A DNA stretch of 10,352 bases from Euperipatoides rowelli (Eukaryota; Onychophora; Udeonychophora; Euonychophora; Peripatopsidae), in assembly GCA_003024985.2 (NCBI GenBank), contig PXIH01S0056941.1. One strand, 5' to 3'. Under the pieces are notes generated by a model, which made no database searches, was not told the origin of the DNA, and was given only the letters and a program-made list of their open reading frames with translations. Position 1 is the stretch's first letter; every line of letters starts with the position of its first letter. This document shows positions 1-8,130 of this stretch, one piece after another. The translations under genes and the position numbers were made by a program.

Positions 1-16
1 GGGTCATTAATGACCC
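1..16. repeat. Perfect 16-bp palindrome
   Basis: GGGTCATTAATGACCC reads the same on both strands. It lies immediately past the LTH motif of the LINE endonuclease relic (minus-strand sense), so it may simply be decayed coding sequence. The window edge prevents checking whether it belongs to a longer inverted repeat. Confidence 0.6.
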
Positions 17-690
17 AATGGGCATATATGGGTTAAATCAAGATTCACATTAAGGACTAGACATCTGACATTATAGTTTTTATAAGAAATAGATCTTTAA
101 GAAAAAAAATAGAAGAATGAGCTAAAATATAATCAATTGTTGTGTTAGGTTGCATATGACAGATTGGAGAGTATAATAGTTTAAGGTGTTTTGATTAACT
201 TCATTGATGTTGATTAGAATATGTTTATAAATATATTTTTTTGAACCAATTTATACATTTTATATTAGGTTGAAATCTCCAAAAAGATTGAATTTCCTAT
301 AAGTCAACTTTAGGTGTAAAGAATGCTAATCAAATAAACGTTTATTTTTTGCTTGAATATTGGAACCATAAAAGTTAATGAAATGGAAGGCTTAGGCTAC
401 ATCCCAAAGGAAAAATTGATTATCAAAATGCTCTCATTTGAGAAAACAGTTTTTATGTCATGAAAGCCCTTGTTCTTACAGAAGAACATCAACACACACA
501 AACAGTAATATGTGACTTTATACTCATAAATGATAGTTATCCTGCAAGGCATGCAATAATACATGTAAATCTCTTTTGAGCTTCAGTTCCTGGAGGTTTA
601 ATAAGTCAATATCTTGACTGATTATGATCTAATTGAGTCTTTTCTTTTTGTTCTGGAGTTTAGACCTTGAATGTTGAAAGGAATAACTTT
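1..690 (-). mobile_element. LINE ORF2 endonuclease relic (L1/Tx1-like), partial
   Basis: Read on the minus strand, this is the APE-type endonuclease that opens ORF2 of non-LTR retrotransposons and nicks target DNA for target-primed reverse transcription. Motifs appear in the family order. FNIQGLNSRTKRKDSI (about 680-630) is the N-terminal strand. After a frameshift comes DIDLLNLQELKLK (616-570), with the metal-binding Glu at 587-589. INFYGSNIQAKNKRLF starts near 379. FGDFNLI follows, with the GDFN core at 269-280. The end is VLNVNLDLTHICPL, where LTH at 28-36 replaces the usual SDH but keeps the His (28-30). The domain covers about 680 bp, close to the usual length. It is dead, with several stops and at least two frame changes. 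The reverse transcriptase would lie left of the window. The L1/Tx1 clade call rests on the GLNS..KR and GDFN wording and is tentative; the endonuclease call is firmer. Confidence 0.8.
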
Positions 691-999
691 TATATATTTT
701 TATAGGTGTGAGTCATGATTTGGTTTTGTTGTTTGTTGGTTTTATAGTCTTTTTTCAACTTCCATTCCCATCTCTGTAACATTTTGTTGCTTATCATTAA
801 TTTTTGGACTTGTTTATGAAGATCTTAGCATGTAATCCTTTTGAAATATTTTAATGTTATTGATTTTATCTTGCACATTACCTTGATGTGTAGTATTCCC
901 TTCTAATTTGGTTCTTCTCCTTTTAACTCATTCTCTTCACTGTAGCCCAAAAGGCCTAATGATGAGGGATCAATTTGACAAGTATGGAATGATTTATTA
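691..999. other. Unassigned AT-rich stretch between two retroelement relics
   Basis: On the minus strand this lies between the copia relic (higher coordinates) and the first LINE endonuclease motif. By position it could contain LINE 5' UTR or the end of ORF1, or copia integrase core. I found no integrase DDE wording, no zinc knuckle and no ORF1 motif in any frame. A 65-codon plus-strand frame starting at 908 is T-rich and hydrophobic, and overlaps the better-supported minus-strand relic, so it is not called as a gene. Confidence 0.5.
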
Positions 1000-1610
1000 T
1001 ACTTGTTTTTGTATCATGGAATCTAACATATGGGTGTTAGTATCAGCAATATTTCCTTTTCCTTTTATTTTTCCTTTTTTTTTTTCTTGTTTAGATTTTG
1101 AGTAAATTTGTTTTGTCAAAAGAATAGAATTCTCATGTTCTTTATTTTCTGTTAGTGGTGGTGTATCTGTTATACAGTAATTGATGAGGTACAAAAAGAA
1201 TCACTATTTAATCTCCCCATGAATCATTGTCAGTTAGCATCCTTGTGTTGTCCTCCTCACTGAGAATAGATTGGGAAGATCTTTTTTTTTTTTTAATCAA
1301 CACCTCTGGTATTTTTATGTCATAAATGTATTTCTGAAATATTTGGCAGATAGTTTTGTTTTTTAGGTGTATGTGGTCTGGCAGAGATGTGACTTTTGTT
1401 TAAGCTGTTAATATGCGTCGCCGTAGCACTTTTTACAGTCCATTACCATATGACCTACCTATTCACATTTAAAGCAGACTTTGGGTACAGACTTTTATTT
1501 TCAGATATGCTTTTTTATTATTTATAAGAATGAAAACTGGCATGTCTTACTCCATGATCTCAGCCTTTAACTGTAATTGGAATATACTGGTGACATAGCA
1601 TTTGCTTATC
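1000..1610 (-). mobile_element. Ty1/copia retrotransposon relic: gag zinc knuckle to GAG-pre-integrase
   Basis: On the minus strand a CX2CX4HX4C nucleocapsid knuckle spans 1476-1435 (Cys 1476-1474, Cys 1467-1465, His 1452-1450, Cys 1437-1435; a stop sits at 1461-1459). It is preceded by PKV and followed by KK, as in copia gag. Further on, IKIPEVL runs into a 13-nt A run (plus-strand T run 1282-1294). One frame over comes DLPNLFSVRRTTQGC (1281-1237), then LTMIHGEIK. This is the wording of the GAG-pre-integrase domain, where a VLYVP-like stretch precedes NL(L/F)SV. NTHMLDSMIQKQV (1038-1000) fits the linker that follows the zinc-binding WH..LGH motif. Only about 120 bp separate knuckle and pre-integrase, and no DSGA protease motif is present, so the protease has probably been deleted. 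Gag homology above about 1480 (VYSNY, LRSWSK) is weak. An alternative for the knuckle alone is LINE ORF1. Confidence 0.65.
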
Positions 1611-1799
1611 TTTCTCAATTTCAATATATAATGGTATCATATTTTTATTACCTCTCCATATTTGCCCTGTTCTTTTTTAACATAATTTTCCAATACCTGA
1701 CTTCAATCTTGTGATCAATAAAACTCAGGAATCATTTATCTATATATTTTACATGTTTTCTAAAGTTTCTGAGCAATCTCAGATGGATTGAAAATTATA

Positions 1800-3330
1800 C
1801 TCATAAAATTGTTATTTGCTTAAACTTATAAATCCCTAGTGTGATTAATTTAAGCTGCCTAAACTAAGAAGTTTAAAAATTTGACTACTTCTATTTTATT
1901 AATCATTTTGTTAAAAATGATGTTTTAGGTTTCAAGATAAAAGAAAAATTAATAGACCAATAAAGTAAATTTTTAAGTAACTTTTGTTCTTCTATAAGGC
2001 TTTGGTTGACTTGCAGGAAAGATGGATCCCACAACATTCTGCTTTACTGATTTCTCTTGATTAATATTTCCCCAAATTTCTTTACATACCATATGACTTT
2101 ATTATTTTCATTAAATTCATTTATTGAATTTTTAAATAGAACATAAATTGCCATATTAAAGACTAAAAACTTGAAATATTGAGTTTTAATGTACTGAAAT
2201 AGCACCAATAAAATATAGTCCTGTTAAAGGGCTTGGGCAATGGGCATGCCAAGATATATTGTTAGTTTTTTTTTAAAAAAAGTTTGTTTGGAATTAAATG
2301 TAGATTATGTACTATTTGCTTTGTGTTTAACAACTGTATTTAATTTTCTGAAGATGAAAGATATGATTTATTTCTTTACATCTTATTTAAGCCACTGCCT
2401 ATATAACAAAAACAAAATATAAAATATACTGCATATAGAGTGGTGTTAGGTTACTTAACTTATTTATTTCTCCAGTACATTAAGCCAATAAATTATTTTG
2501 GTAAAATATGCATGTTAAAATTACTAAATAAACTGAGATCACAGCTTGGCAAACTAAAAAGAAATTGAAACATTATAAACAGGACCACAATTGATCAAAC
2601 AAAACTACTAAGATAAGTAAAAGAGAAAAAAATACCAAAAATATATTTTGCACCATGTATGATCTAATCAATTACCAACAAACTTGAAGCAAGTAAATGT
2701 AGGCTTTAGTTACCTAAAATTAAAGCTGTTTTAGCCCTTTAGATAAACATCGATTGCTCACAAATTTATTTATGTTTTAAAAAATTAACATTCTAATATT
2801 TAAAAAAAAAAGTCTGCATGCTTGTTTTTTTTTTTTTAATTATTTGTTTAAGTATATATTATGACTAGATAGTTCTAAATGTTGAACAGTCCATGTGGCT
2901 TTGTTATTACTCTGTAGTTTAATGATCTGCCTACTTCAGAAATAGAATGGCAGCAACAACAAGTTGGAATGGGTTAAGTAATCACAGGACAGAAGAACTG
3001 AGAGACATTCAGTTACTGTAGGTCCAATTATCCAATAATAATATCATTACCCATATAATTTCTACTTTATTTTATCCAATTGTGTAGCTTTGCATTTATA
3101 TACTGGTGTATGTTAGAGTTTTACTTTGTTTTACTTCTCTACCCATATGTATCCTTATAACCTGATTAGGCTGTCACATTTTTCTCAATCTAAATATGGG
3201 ACAACTATGATGAAGGAGTGGGAGAAGATAGTTTAGAATTTGTCAATTTATTAATTTGATTTCTTTCTTCGGATGATATGATCCATTCTTTGCTCAATTT
3301 TAAAACATTCGCTAAACAAACAAATTAAGA
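1800..3330. other. AT-rich intergenic or intronic DNA without recognised genes
   Basis: I read all six frames and see no domain wording. The 60-codon plus-strand frame at 2240-2422 has the Phe, Leu, Ile and Lys bias expected from AT-rich noise and no acceptor or donor pattern supporting it. Homopolymer blocks stand out: T9-A7 at 2266-2281, and A10, 13 nt, T13 at 2802-2837, the latter able to fold back on itself. Slightly GC-richer patches at 2005-2060 and 2890-3010 gave no recognisable protein on either strand. Confidence 0.6.
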
Positions 3331-3339
3331 TTTACGCCC

Positions 3340-3415
3340 TTCGGACTTGGTCAAGCAGTCATGATGGCTGTCTCGATCTCCAGCATTGCTGGTTCAAGTA
3401 AATAAAATGTCAATT
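3340..3415 (+). mobile_element. Possible tRNA-derived SINE head (degenerate)
   Basis: This short patch is far more GC-rich than its surroundings. TGGTCAAGCAG (3348-3358) matches 10 of 11 positions of the Pol III box A consensus TRGYNNARNGG. GGTTCAAGT (3391-3399) resembles box B, with the final C changed. The starts are 43 bp apart, normal for a tRNA. CTCGAT (3372-3377) places a CGA triplet at the anticodon position, counting from T8. The SINE at 7221 has the same CTCGAT at the same offset, and the two share GTCAAG, CAG, TTGC and TGGTT in order if about 11 bases of variable arm are missing here. The acceptor stem does not pair, so it is not a working tRNA. One alternative is a short exon: the plus-strand frame reads FGLGQAVMMAVSISSIAGSS and ends at a good donor, GTAAAT (3397-3402). 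Confidence 0.4.
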
Positions 3416-3663
3416 TTTGTTAAGAGTTTTTTTCTGTTATAATTTAATTCAAATTTATTCAAAATCACTTATAATAGGTTTATTTAGAGTTGTTGATTAC
3501 TGTGGGTTGAGGTTTACGAGTAATGTTAAGTTCATTTATTTTTAAAACAATTAATGTTTATTACTACATAAATCAAAATAGTGATGTTGCAATGACAATT
3601 GACTAATTCAGTAATTAATTTTGAGGGATCAAAAAACAATTGTGATTATATTTCGTCTTAGCT

Positions 3664-3700
3664 GTAGTCATGCAGTATGACTACGATGAGTACTACTCAT
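3664..3700. repeat. Two adjacent perfect hairpins
   Basis: GTAGTCAT (3664-3671) pairs with ATGACTAC (3677-3684) around a 5-nt loop. One base later ATGAGTA (3686-3692) pairs with TACTCAT (3694-3700) around a single base. Both stems are perfect. The patch is GC-richer than its flanks. It also encodes an acidic, Tyr-rich run (MQYDYDEYYSFKFPF then stop) behind a possible TTAG acceptor at 3660, so a small exon cannot be excluded. No function is known to me. Confidence 0.55.
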
Positions 3701-3833
3701 TCAAGTTTCCATTCTAGTCTAATAAATTATCAAACAGTGTTAAGCTGAAGAATTGAATGATTTTGTTATGGATTTACTGTATATGTTATTTTTCATAATG
3801 CACACAATTATTTCAGGATATTTTATGCACTAA

Positions 3834-4013
3834 AACAAATTGGTGAAATGTATTTGGGAGTATACATCCTGTGCATCCCACATAGAGTTCATACAGAAAA
3901 CACAAGAAATTGTATATATTTCAGAGATGGATGACTGTGATCCCAAAGTCTGTATAAAAACAGTTAGTTTCACATCTTTTTCATCAACAGAATGTGACAT
4001 TTTATATATGTGA
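3834..4013 (+). CDS. Possible exon, cysteine-containing, unknown product
   Basis: This is an open stretch of 59 codons between stops at 3831 and 4011, with five cysteines (KCIWEYTSC, DDCDPKVC, STEC). Within it, TATATATTTCAG ends at 3924 and is a good acceptor. The part after it reads MDDCDPKVCIKTVSFTSFSS and then about ten more residues to TGA at 4011-4013. No donor with a strong consensus follows in frame. I do not recognise a domain. In DNA this AT-rich, frames of this length arise by chance, so this is only a candidate. It gains a little weight from the better cysteine-rich candidate 500 bp downstream on the same strand. Confidence 0.2.
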   Translation, partial: NKLVKCIWEYTSCASHIEFIQKTQEIVYISEMDDCDPKVCIKTVSFTSFSSTECDILYM

Positions 4014-4527
4014 TTTACAAAAAATGTAGAAAGTAAACTTTTGAAAAAATTGCTAAATTTACAAAACTGTGCAGCTATTTTATTTTACCTTGGAATTGCA
4101 TTGGGTAGAAATAAAAGATACTCATATAGTAACATTTGAACTCCACATCTGATGTCTGTTGCAATTTTTTTTGTGTGTTGGCATTAATTAAGGGAACAAT
4201 AAAATTTAAAAAAAAATAGGATTTACAAATTATTAAGGTACTCTTCTATATGCTTTAACATAAATTTAGCGATAATAGACCTTTAAATCAATTAAAATTA
4301 TAGCAATTTATTGGATGTATCCTTTTATGAAATTTGTCACATAATAATTACATCATGTATGGATTCTTCACTTTTTCTTTTAAGATTTTGAACGGTATTT
4401 TTTTATTATTATTTTTTAAAAAATAAATCTCCCTTCTAAGAGGAAGAGAGATGTATTTTTATTAGTTTGATAATCTTCCCGAAGGAACTGCTAATTATAC
4501 TTATAATTTAATAATTTTACTAATTAG

Positions 4528-4683
4528 GTTCTGAAAGAGCCAACGTACTCAGTTAAAAACCTGGCATGCCTGGGAAAACAATTTTCCAAAGCTGGCNCTA
4601 ACTGCGACGTGAACCTGGAACGCCTCACTTTATGTTGTCATCCTCAAGTGAATACATTCTGCACTAGACAGTATGTGCCATGA
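4528..4683 (+). CDS. Putative cysteine-rich coding exon, probably 3'-terminal, unknown product
   Basis: This 51-codon frame begins directly after TTTTACTAATTAG, a plausible splice acceptor (AG at 4526-4527) whose own TAG is in frame, and ends at TGA 4681-4683. It starts VLKEPTYSVKNLACLGKQFS and ends HPQVNTFCTRQYVP. Cysteines fall at residues 14, 26, 36, 37 and 45, including a CC pair. GC content and codon choice (CTG, GGC, GAC, CGC) differ clearly from the flanking AT-rich DNA, as expected for a real exon. Base 4597 is n, leaving residue 24 as Ser, Pro, Thr or Ala. The cysteine spacing suggests a disulfide-rich extracellular protein, but I recognise no family. A GTATGT at 4671 could serve as a donor, making it an internal exon of 143 bp (4528-4670) instead. 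A conserved non-coding or SINE-like segment is the main alternative, because the reverse strand also has a 35-codon open frame here. Confidence 0.4.
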   Translation, partial: VLKEPTYSVKNLACLGKQFSKAGXNCDVNLERLTLCCHPQVNTFCTRQYVP

Positions 4684-6300
4684 AGACAGGATTTTAACAG
4701 GTTTTATCATCAAGATTTAGAAGTGTTTTAGGACTTAAAGGTCAAATGTAATGGATTTTTTAATTTTTGTTTAATTATTGATTTTAAAAGATTTTTACTA
4801 AAAAATATTTCCACCAGAAAAAAAAAAGTTATTTACAATTCAATTTTTAAAATAATTGTCTTTAGCTCCTCACCCCTAAAACAACATTGCCCACTTTACA
4901 CACCAGGGGAGATATTTTGTGACATCATAGGCTATAAATGAATACAGCTTGCTATACTTAACTATAGAACATTTGCTATTTTTGTCAGTGTAAATCTGGA
5001 TATCATATGGTCTAAACGTTTAAATAATTGTAAAAAAAATCCTAATCAAATTCATCCTTTGTGCTATTATGGTCCAATTTTTTTAAAAAAAAAAATCAAA
5101 ATGACCTTTAATACAGATTGAAAAGACCTCTTTTTACATGTTAAATCATTACAAAGAAAACAGCTATAGAGGCTCATTTGTCATCAAATTAATCTCAGAC
5201 CCAAAAAAAAATGTGGAATCTTCAAATTGTAATCTCAGACTGAGGATAGCAATAGTCTTAATTTTATCTTTAAATAACTTTTTTTTTTATGCATTTTAAT
5301 TAATTTTTTTCCAGTGGAATTTTTTTTTATAGTAATTATCTTTGAAATTCAATAATAAAAAAAATAAAATAAAATCCGTTACATTTGACCTTTAATGACT
5401 TCAAGTTTATATAACATTATCCAAAGCCTCCTTATTTTTCTTTAATAAAATAAATCAGCCCTTAATAATTATAATATTGAAATATTTATTTATTGAACAA
5501 TAAGCATATATAAATTATATGTTTATAATTATTTGCCTTATGGAGTTTGTCTTATATATTTTTTTAAAGCTACACCAATTTATAAAATTACAAATTTTAA
5601 TTGTTAGTTATATCATTTATTTTAAAATAAATGTCCTTAGAAGTATTTCCTTCTCCTCCATTGTTAATACTAACATTACAATCCGTCATTATAATATTAA
5701 AGAATACATCTTTTATTTTTCATCCATATAAAAAGTTCTCCCATTATAAATATTATATAACTGAATATTTTTATTTTTGCTAAAAATTTCAACCTGAATT
5801 CCTTTTTTTTATATTTTTATTGTTGTTGAACTTGCTTTAGTAAATTTATTTTTTAAAAGTTAGGTAATAATATATTTTACATTGTCTCGAATTTAAAAAA
5901 TAATGTTCTTTAATGTAATATAATTACTGTGTATTGAAATATTTTATATTTAGTTTCTAAATTCTCTTCAAGAAACATAATTGCTTGTCATTTTCTTCTT
6001 TTATTGACAGACAATTGTATTCTTTTATTATTTCTAATCATTTAAAAATAAAACCCTCTTTTAAAATCAATACATTAGGAAAGAAGGCATTTTATTTATT
6101 GTATCTATATTAGCTTTATAATCAAAGGCTAACTGCTTATTAATCTTTTAGTAACAACTGTATCATACCTATTATCATGGTCCTATTAGTTCTGTCAGAA
6201 CTTGCCTATAATGTGAGATTTTCCAATCATTTAACAGAAAAATAATGGTCTATTTCTTGTTTCTTTCATTAAAGTTTGTCAAGATTAAGTTATCTATAAA
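4684..6300. other. AT-rich stretch without recognised genes
   Basis: If 4528-4683 is a terminal exon, the first part would be its 3' UTR. Many AATAAA-like hexamers occur (for example around 5350 and 5445), but they are too frequent here to be informative. A short direct repeat lies at 5184-5240. An acceptor-like CTTTAG at about 4863-4868 precedes a small cysteine-containing frame (HCPLYTPGEIFCDIIGYK then stop near 4937) with no further support. The 70-codon frame at 5519-5731 is Ile, Phe and Tyr-rich noise. Gag sequence of the Ty3/gypsy element should lie in the last few hundred bases, but I cannot recognise it, nor a 5' LTR. Confidence 0.55.
5184..5240. repeat. Short imperfect direct repeat
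   Basis: TCAAATT followed by AATCTCAGAC occurs at 5184-5200 and again at 5222-5240, the second copy with GT inserted between the two halves. The spacing is about 38-40 bp. It looks like a small local duplication. Confidence 0.6.
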
Positions 6301-6311
6301 ATCTACAATGT

Positions 6312-6540
6312 GAGATCCAAAGCCTTAAGCGGGAACATCTCAACAAAAAAGCTAATATCACCACAATTCCTAATGTTTGTAGTAACTGTCATGGCAGAGG
6401 TCACACACAATGTTTTTGTCACTGATTGTCTACAACAGCATGAGCTCCTGTTAATCCTAGCAGCTCTGGCAGTACAAACTATGCCATTGGCCCTAATATT
6501 GGCTTTACTATTAATATTTTCCTAGTTAGATTGAATCTAT
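6312..6540 (+). pseudogene. Ty3/gypsy gag nucleocapsid remnant with CCHC knuckle
   Basis: The nucleocapsid part of Gag binds and packages element RNA. The frame reads EIQSLKREHLNKKANI, then a Pro-containing spacer, then VCSNCHGRGHTQCFC, a perfect CX2CX4HX4C knuckle (Cys 6378-6380, Cys 6387-6389, His 6402-6404, Cys 6417-6419). A stop follows at 6423-6425. The same frame then continues with a Pro, Ser and Gly-rich tail (APVNPSSSGSTNY). The basic stretch before the knuckle and the low-complexity tail after it fit Gag C-termini. The capsid part upstream cannot be recognised. The 71-codon ATG frame at 6310-6525 is in another frame and is only a shadow of this one. Confidence 0.7.
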
Positions 6541-6599
6541 TAAATTAACAAACTGCATAGCAGGCATCAAAACAAGTTTTATAAAGGCTACCATTGGCC

Positions 6600-7220
6600 A
6601 GATGCAAAATGGCAAATTGTGAGATATCATAAACCCCAATCTGTAATTTATGCTGAATTAAGTGGCATGCTGAATGAAATTGTCTAAACAAACATATAAA
6701 TTTAAGAAGCAACACAGTTAAACATTGTTCAATGATTCAACTAATATTTTAGAAACAAAAGTTTCAATGAAAAATTACACATAAACCTGTATCCAAATGT
6801 CTCTTGGCAACTTACCACAAACAATTTAATTTGCTCATATCAATGAAGACATGACTATACCAAAACATCACCGTTCAAAAAAGGTTTGAGAACCTTCCAA
6901 TCAAACCAGCAGAACTGCACAAACTAAGCAGAAATTTCACTGTAAGTCAAAATACATATATGATGTTTTCAATGATGTAATGCTAAATGTAACTACTAAG
7001 TTAACAAGCTAATAGATGTCACGTCTAAACTTTTATTAACAATAAATACAATAGTCTAAAAAAGGAAGCAAGTTCACTAATGAACTACCCAAACTAGTGA
7101 CAAAATTAAATTTTAAAAATATGAAGATTAATAAGACCAATATTAAAAATGATAGCATTAAATCTTTTAACAACAATATAGGCAAGAGTCAATACATAAA
7201 TATACTGCAGACCTTATCAG
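6600..7220. other. Eroded gag-pol interval, no secure domain
   Basis: By position the protease of the gypsy element belongs here, but no D(T/S)G(A/S) motif is evident in any frame. Two open stretches look less random than the background: one ending VIYAELSGMLNEIV at about 6690, and one containing RFENLPIKPAELHKLSRNFT around 6880-6945. The latter might be the protease-RT linker, but I cannot show this. Confidence 0.4.
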
Positions 7221-7353
7221 GGTAGTCAAGTGGATAAGGAAGTCTGCTCGATGCTACAGTGGGTAAGCTTGCCACTGGTTTAAACCCCACAGGGGTAGGG
7301 GGGCTTCATTACCCAGATTAAATTGGTATTAAAAAAAATGTTTTTTTTTCTCG
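7221..7353 (+). mobile_element. tRNA-Ser(CGA)-derived SINE
   Basis: This is a Pol III-type short interspersed element. Box A is TAGTCAAGTGG (7223-7233) and box B is GGTTTAAACCC (7277-7287). Their starts are 54 bp apart, the spacing of a tRNA with a long variable arm (Ser or Leu). Counting box A T as position 8, position 33 is T7248 and the anticodon triplet is CGA (7249-7251), as in tRNA-Ser(CGA). A short unrelated body follows (CACAGGGGTAGGGGGGCTTC, then a CCAGATT block at 7313-7319). The tail is A8-TG-T9-C (7331-7350). The T run would terminate Pol III. It lies between the gag and RT remnants of the gypsy element, in the same orientation, so it probably inserted there. Target-site duplications were not identified. 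Alternatives are a tRNA pseudogene, which the body and tail argue against. Confidence 0.65.
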
Positions 7354-7360
7354 AATTCTA

Positions 7361-7510
7361 ATGCAAGACATGTTAATCACACCATCTAGAAGTTTTTCTT
7401 TGAATTGGTATAAGCATGTAAAGTGTATTGAAAAATGTGAAACCTGTAAAAAAAAAACTGAAATAGAGAATGTATTAAGAAATGTTTATAGAAATATGTA
7501 CAAATTGTAA
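7361..7510 (+). pseudogene. Integrase zinc-finger-like fragment of a possible second gypsy element
   Basis: An open frame of 49 codons runs from ATG 7361 to TAA 7508-7510. Its core reads WYKHVKCIEKCETCKKKTE. Gypsy-type integrases end their H2C2 finger with a W..M..DV..YV..C..C pattern, which this resembles. Ungapped against the integrase finger of the same window (IYQDVTECESCDYCLKKNR at 9091-9147) it shares Y, V, E, both C, and KK at equal spacing. The position, between gag and RT of the gypsy element and just after the SINE, is wrong for that element's own integrase, so it would have to come from a nested or rearranged copy. The His pair of the finger is not seen in frame. A chance Cys-Lys-rich frame is the alternative. 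Confidence 0.35.
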
Positions 7511-7637
7511 ATAAAGTAAGTTGAATGATGATATAAAAATGCAAAGATCTATAAGATTATTCAAGATAATGTAGTGATTTTAAGAGAAAATGTAGAACAC
7601 ATGACAGGTGCTTTAATTGAACCATACAAGACAGAGT

Positions 7638-8130
7638 TCAAAATGATGTACCTGGTACACAAACAGTACTGAATTATATATTTTGTTTGAACTCCTCTAA
7701 TACTATAATCCTGATAGCTATGAAGCAGTCAGTATTGTTTCCAAGCAACACCCCAAGTGCAACAACCAAATTTTCATAGTAGGAAATAAGAAGTTAAATG
7801 ACAGTTCAGTAGACACTCATGAGAGAGAAGATACACCTTGGATCATCTAGGCAGATCTAAAATATCAGAAAACTTGACAGCAGCAAAGTATATTACAATA
7901 TCAAGCTCCACAATAGCACTAAATAATGGCCTGGTGAAATAACTCAAGGCTGTGTGAACTGTGCATGACTCTTTCAGAAAATTATGATAACTTAGTGAAT
8001 CAACTAATCAGCTATGACTTTTGTATTCCAGGAAGATATAATCATTCATTCGAAAACAAGTTAATGAACATTTCAAGATTTTAGATGAACTATTTTCAAC
8101 CTTAAAAAAACTAAACATTTCTGTTCTTCA
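7638..8130 (+). pseudogene. Ty3/gypsy reverse transcriptase remnant
   Basis: This is the polymerase domain that copies element RNA into DNA. Motifs are in family order. DVPGTQTVLN (about 7650-7680) corresponds to the H.IdtG segment before RT. From 7731 the frame reads SIVSKQHPKC and then IFIVGNKKLNDSSVD, the SPIVLV...F.VDYRKLN motif. NIRKLDSSKVYYNIKL (7861-7908) is motif 3 with its Asp kept. NCA.LFQKIM (7957-7986) is the NAPATFQ motif. FQEDIIIHSKT (8026-8058) is the catalytic YxDD motif, with one Asp replaced by Glu. After a frameshift, EHFKILDELFSTLKKLNI (8066-8119) is the helix that follows. Motifs 3 and 4 are about 20 codons closer than usual, implying an internal deletion. Several stops (for example 7966-7968) confirm it is dead. 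Confidence 0.8.

Noticed and set aside
436-582. Plus-strand open stretch of about 45 codons containing MKALVLTEEHQHTQTV
   Set aside because: It overlaps the well-supported minus-strand LINE endonuclease, has no recognised domain, and its length is not remarkable.
908-1194. Two overlapping 65-codon frames on opposite strands
   Set aside because: The plus-strand one is hydrophobic T-rich noise. The minus-strand one is partly the copia relic and has no independent start or support.
2240-2422. 60-codon plus-strand frame
   Set aside because: Composition follows the AT-rich background, with no motif, no splice signals and no neighbouring gene evidence.
3120-3235. Plus-strand open stretch ending QSKYGTTMMKEWEKIV
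   Set aside because: About 39 codons, no recognised domain, no convincing acceptor or donor.
4608-4622. Reverse-complement GGTTCACGTC resembling a Pol III box B
   Set aside because: No acceptable box A lies at tRNA spacing on that strand, and two positions of box B mismatch. The open plus-strand frame explains the patch better.
5519-5731. 70-codon plus-strand frame
   Set aside because: Ile, Phe and Tyr-rich, made of the commonest AT-rich codons, and flanked by the same kind of sequence.
6310-6525. 71-codon frame with a hydrophobic Leu/Ala-rich end, looking like a membrane protein
   Set aside because: The same DNA in another frame encodes a perfect CCHC knuckle with Gag-like flanks, so this frame is a shadow.
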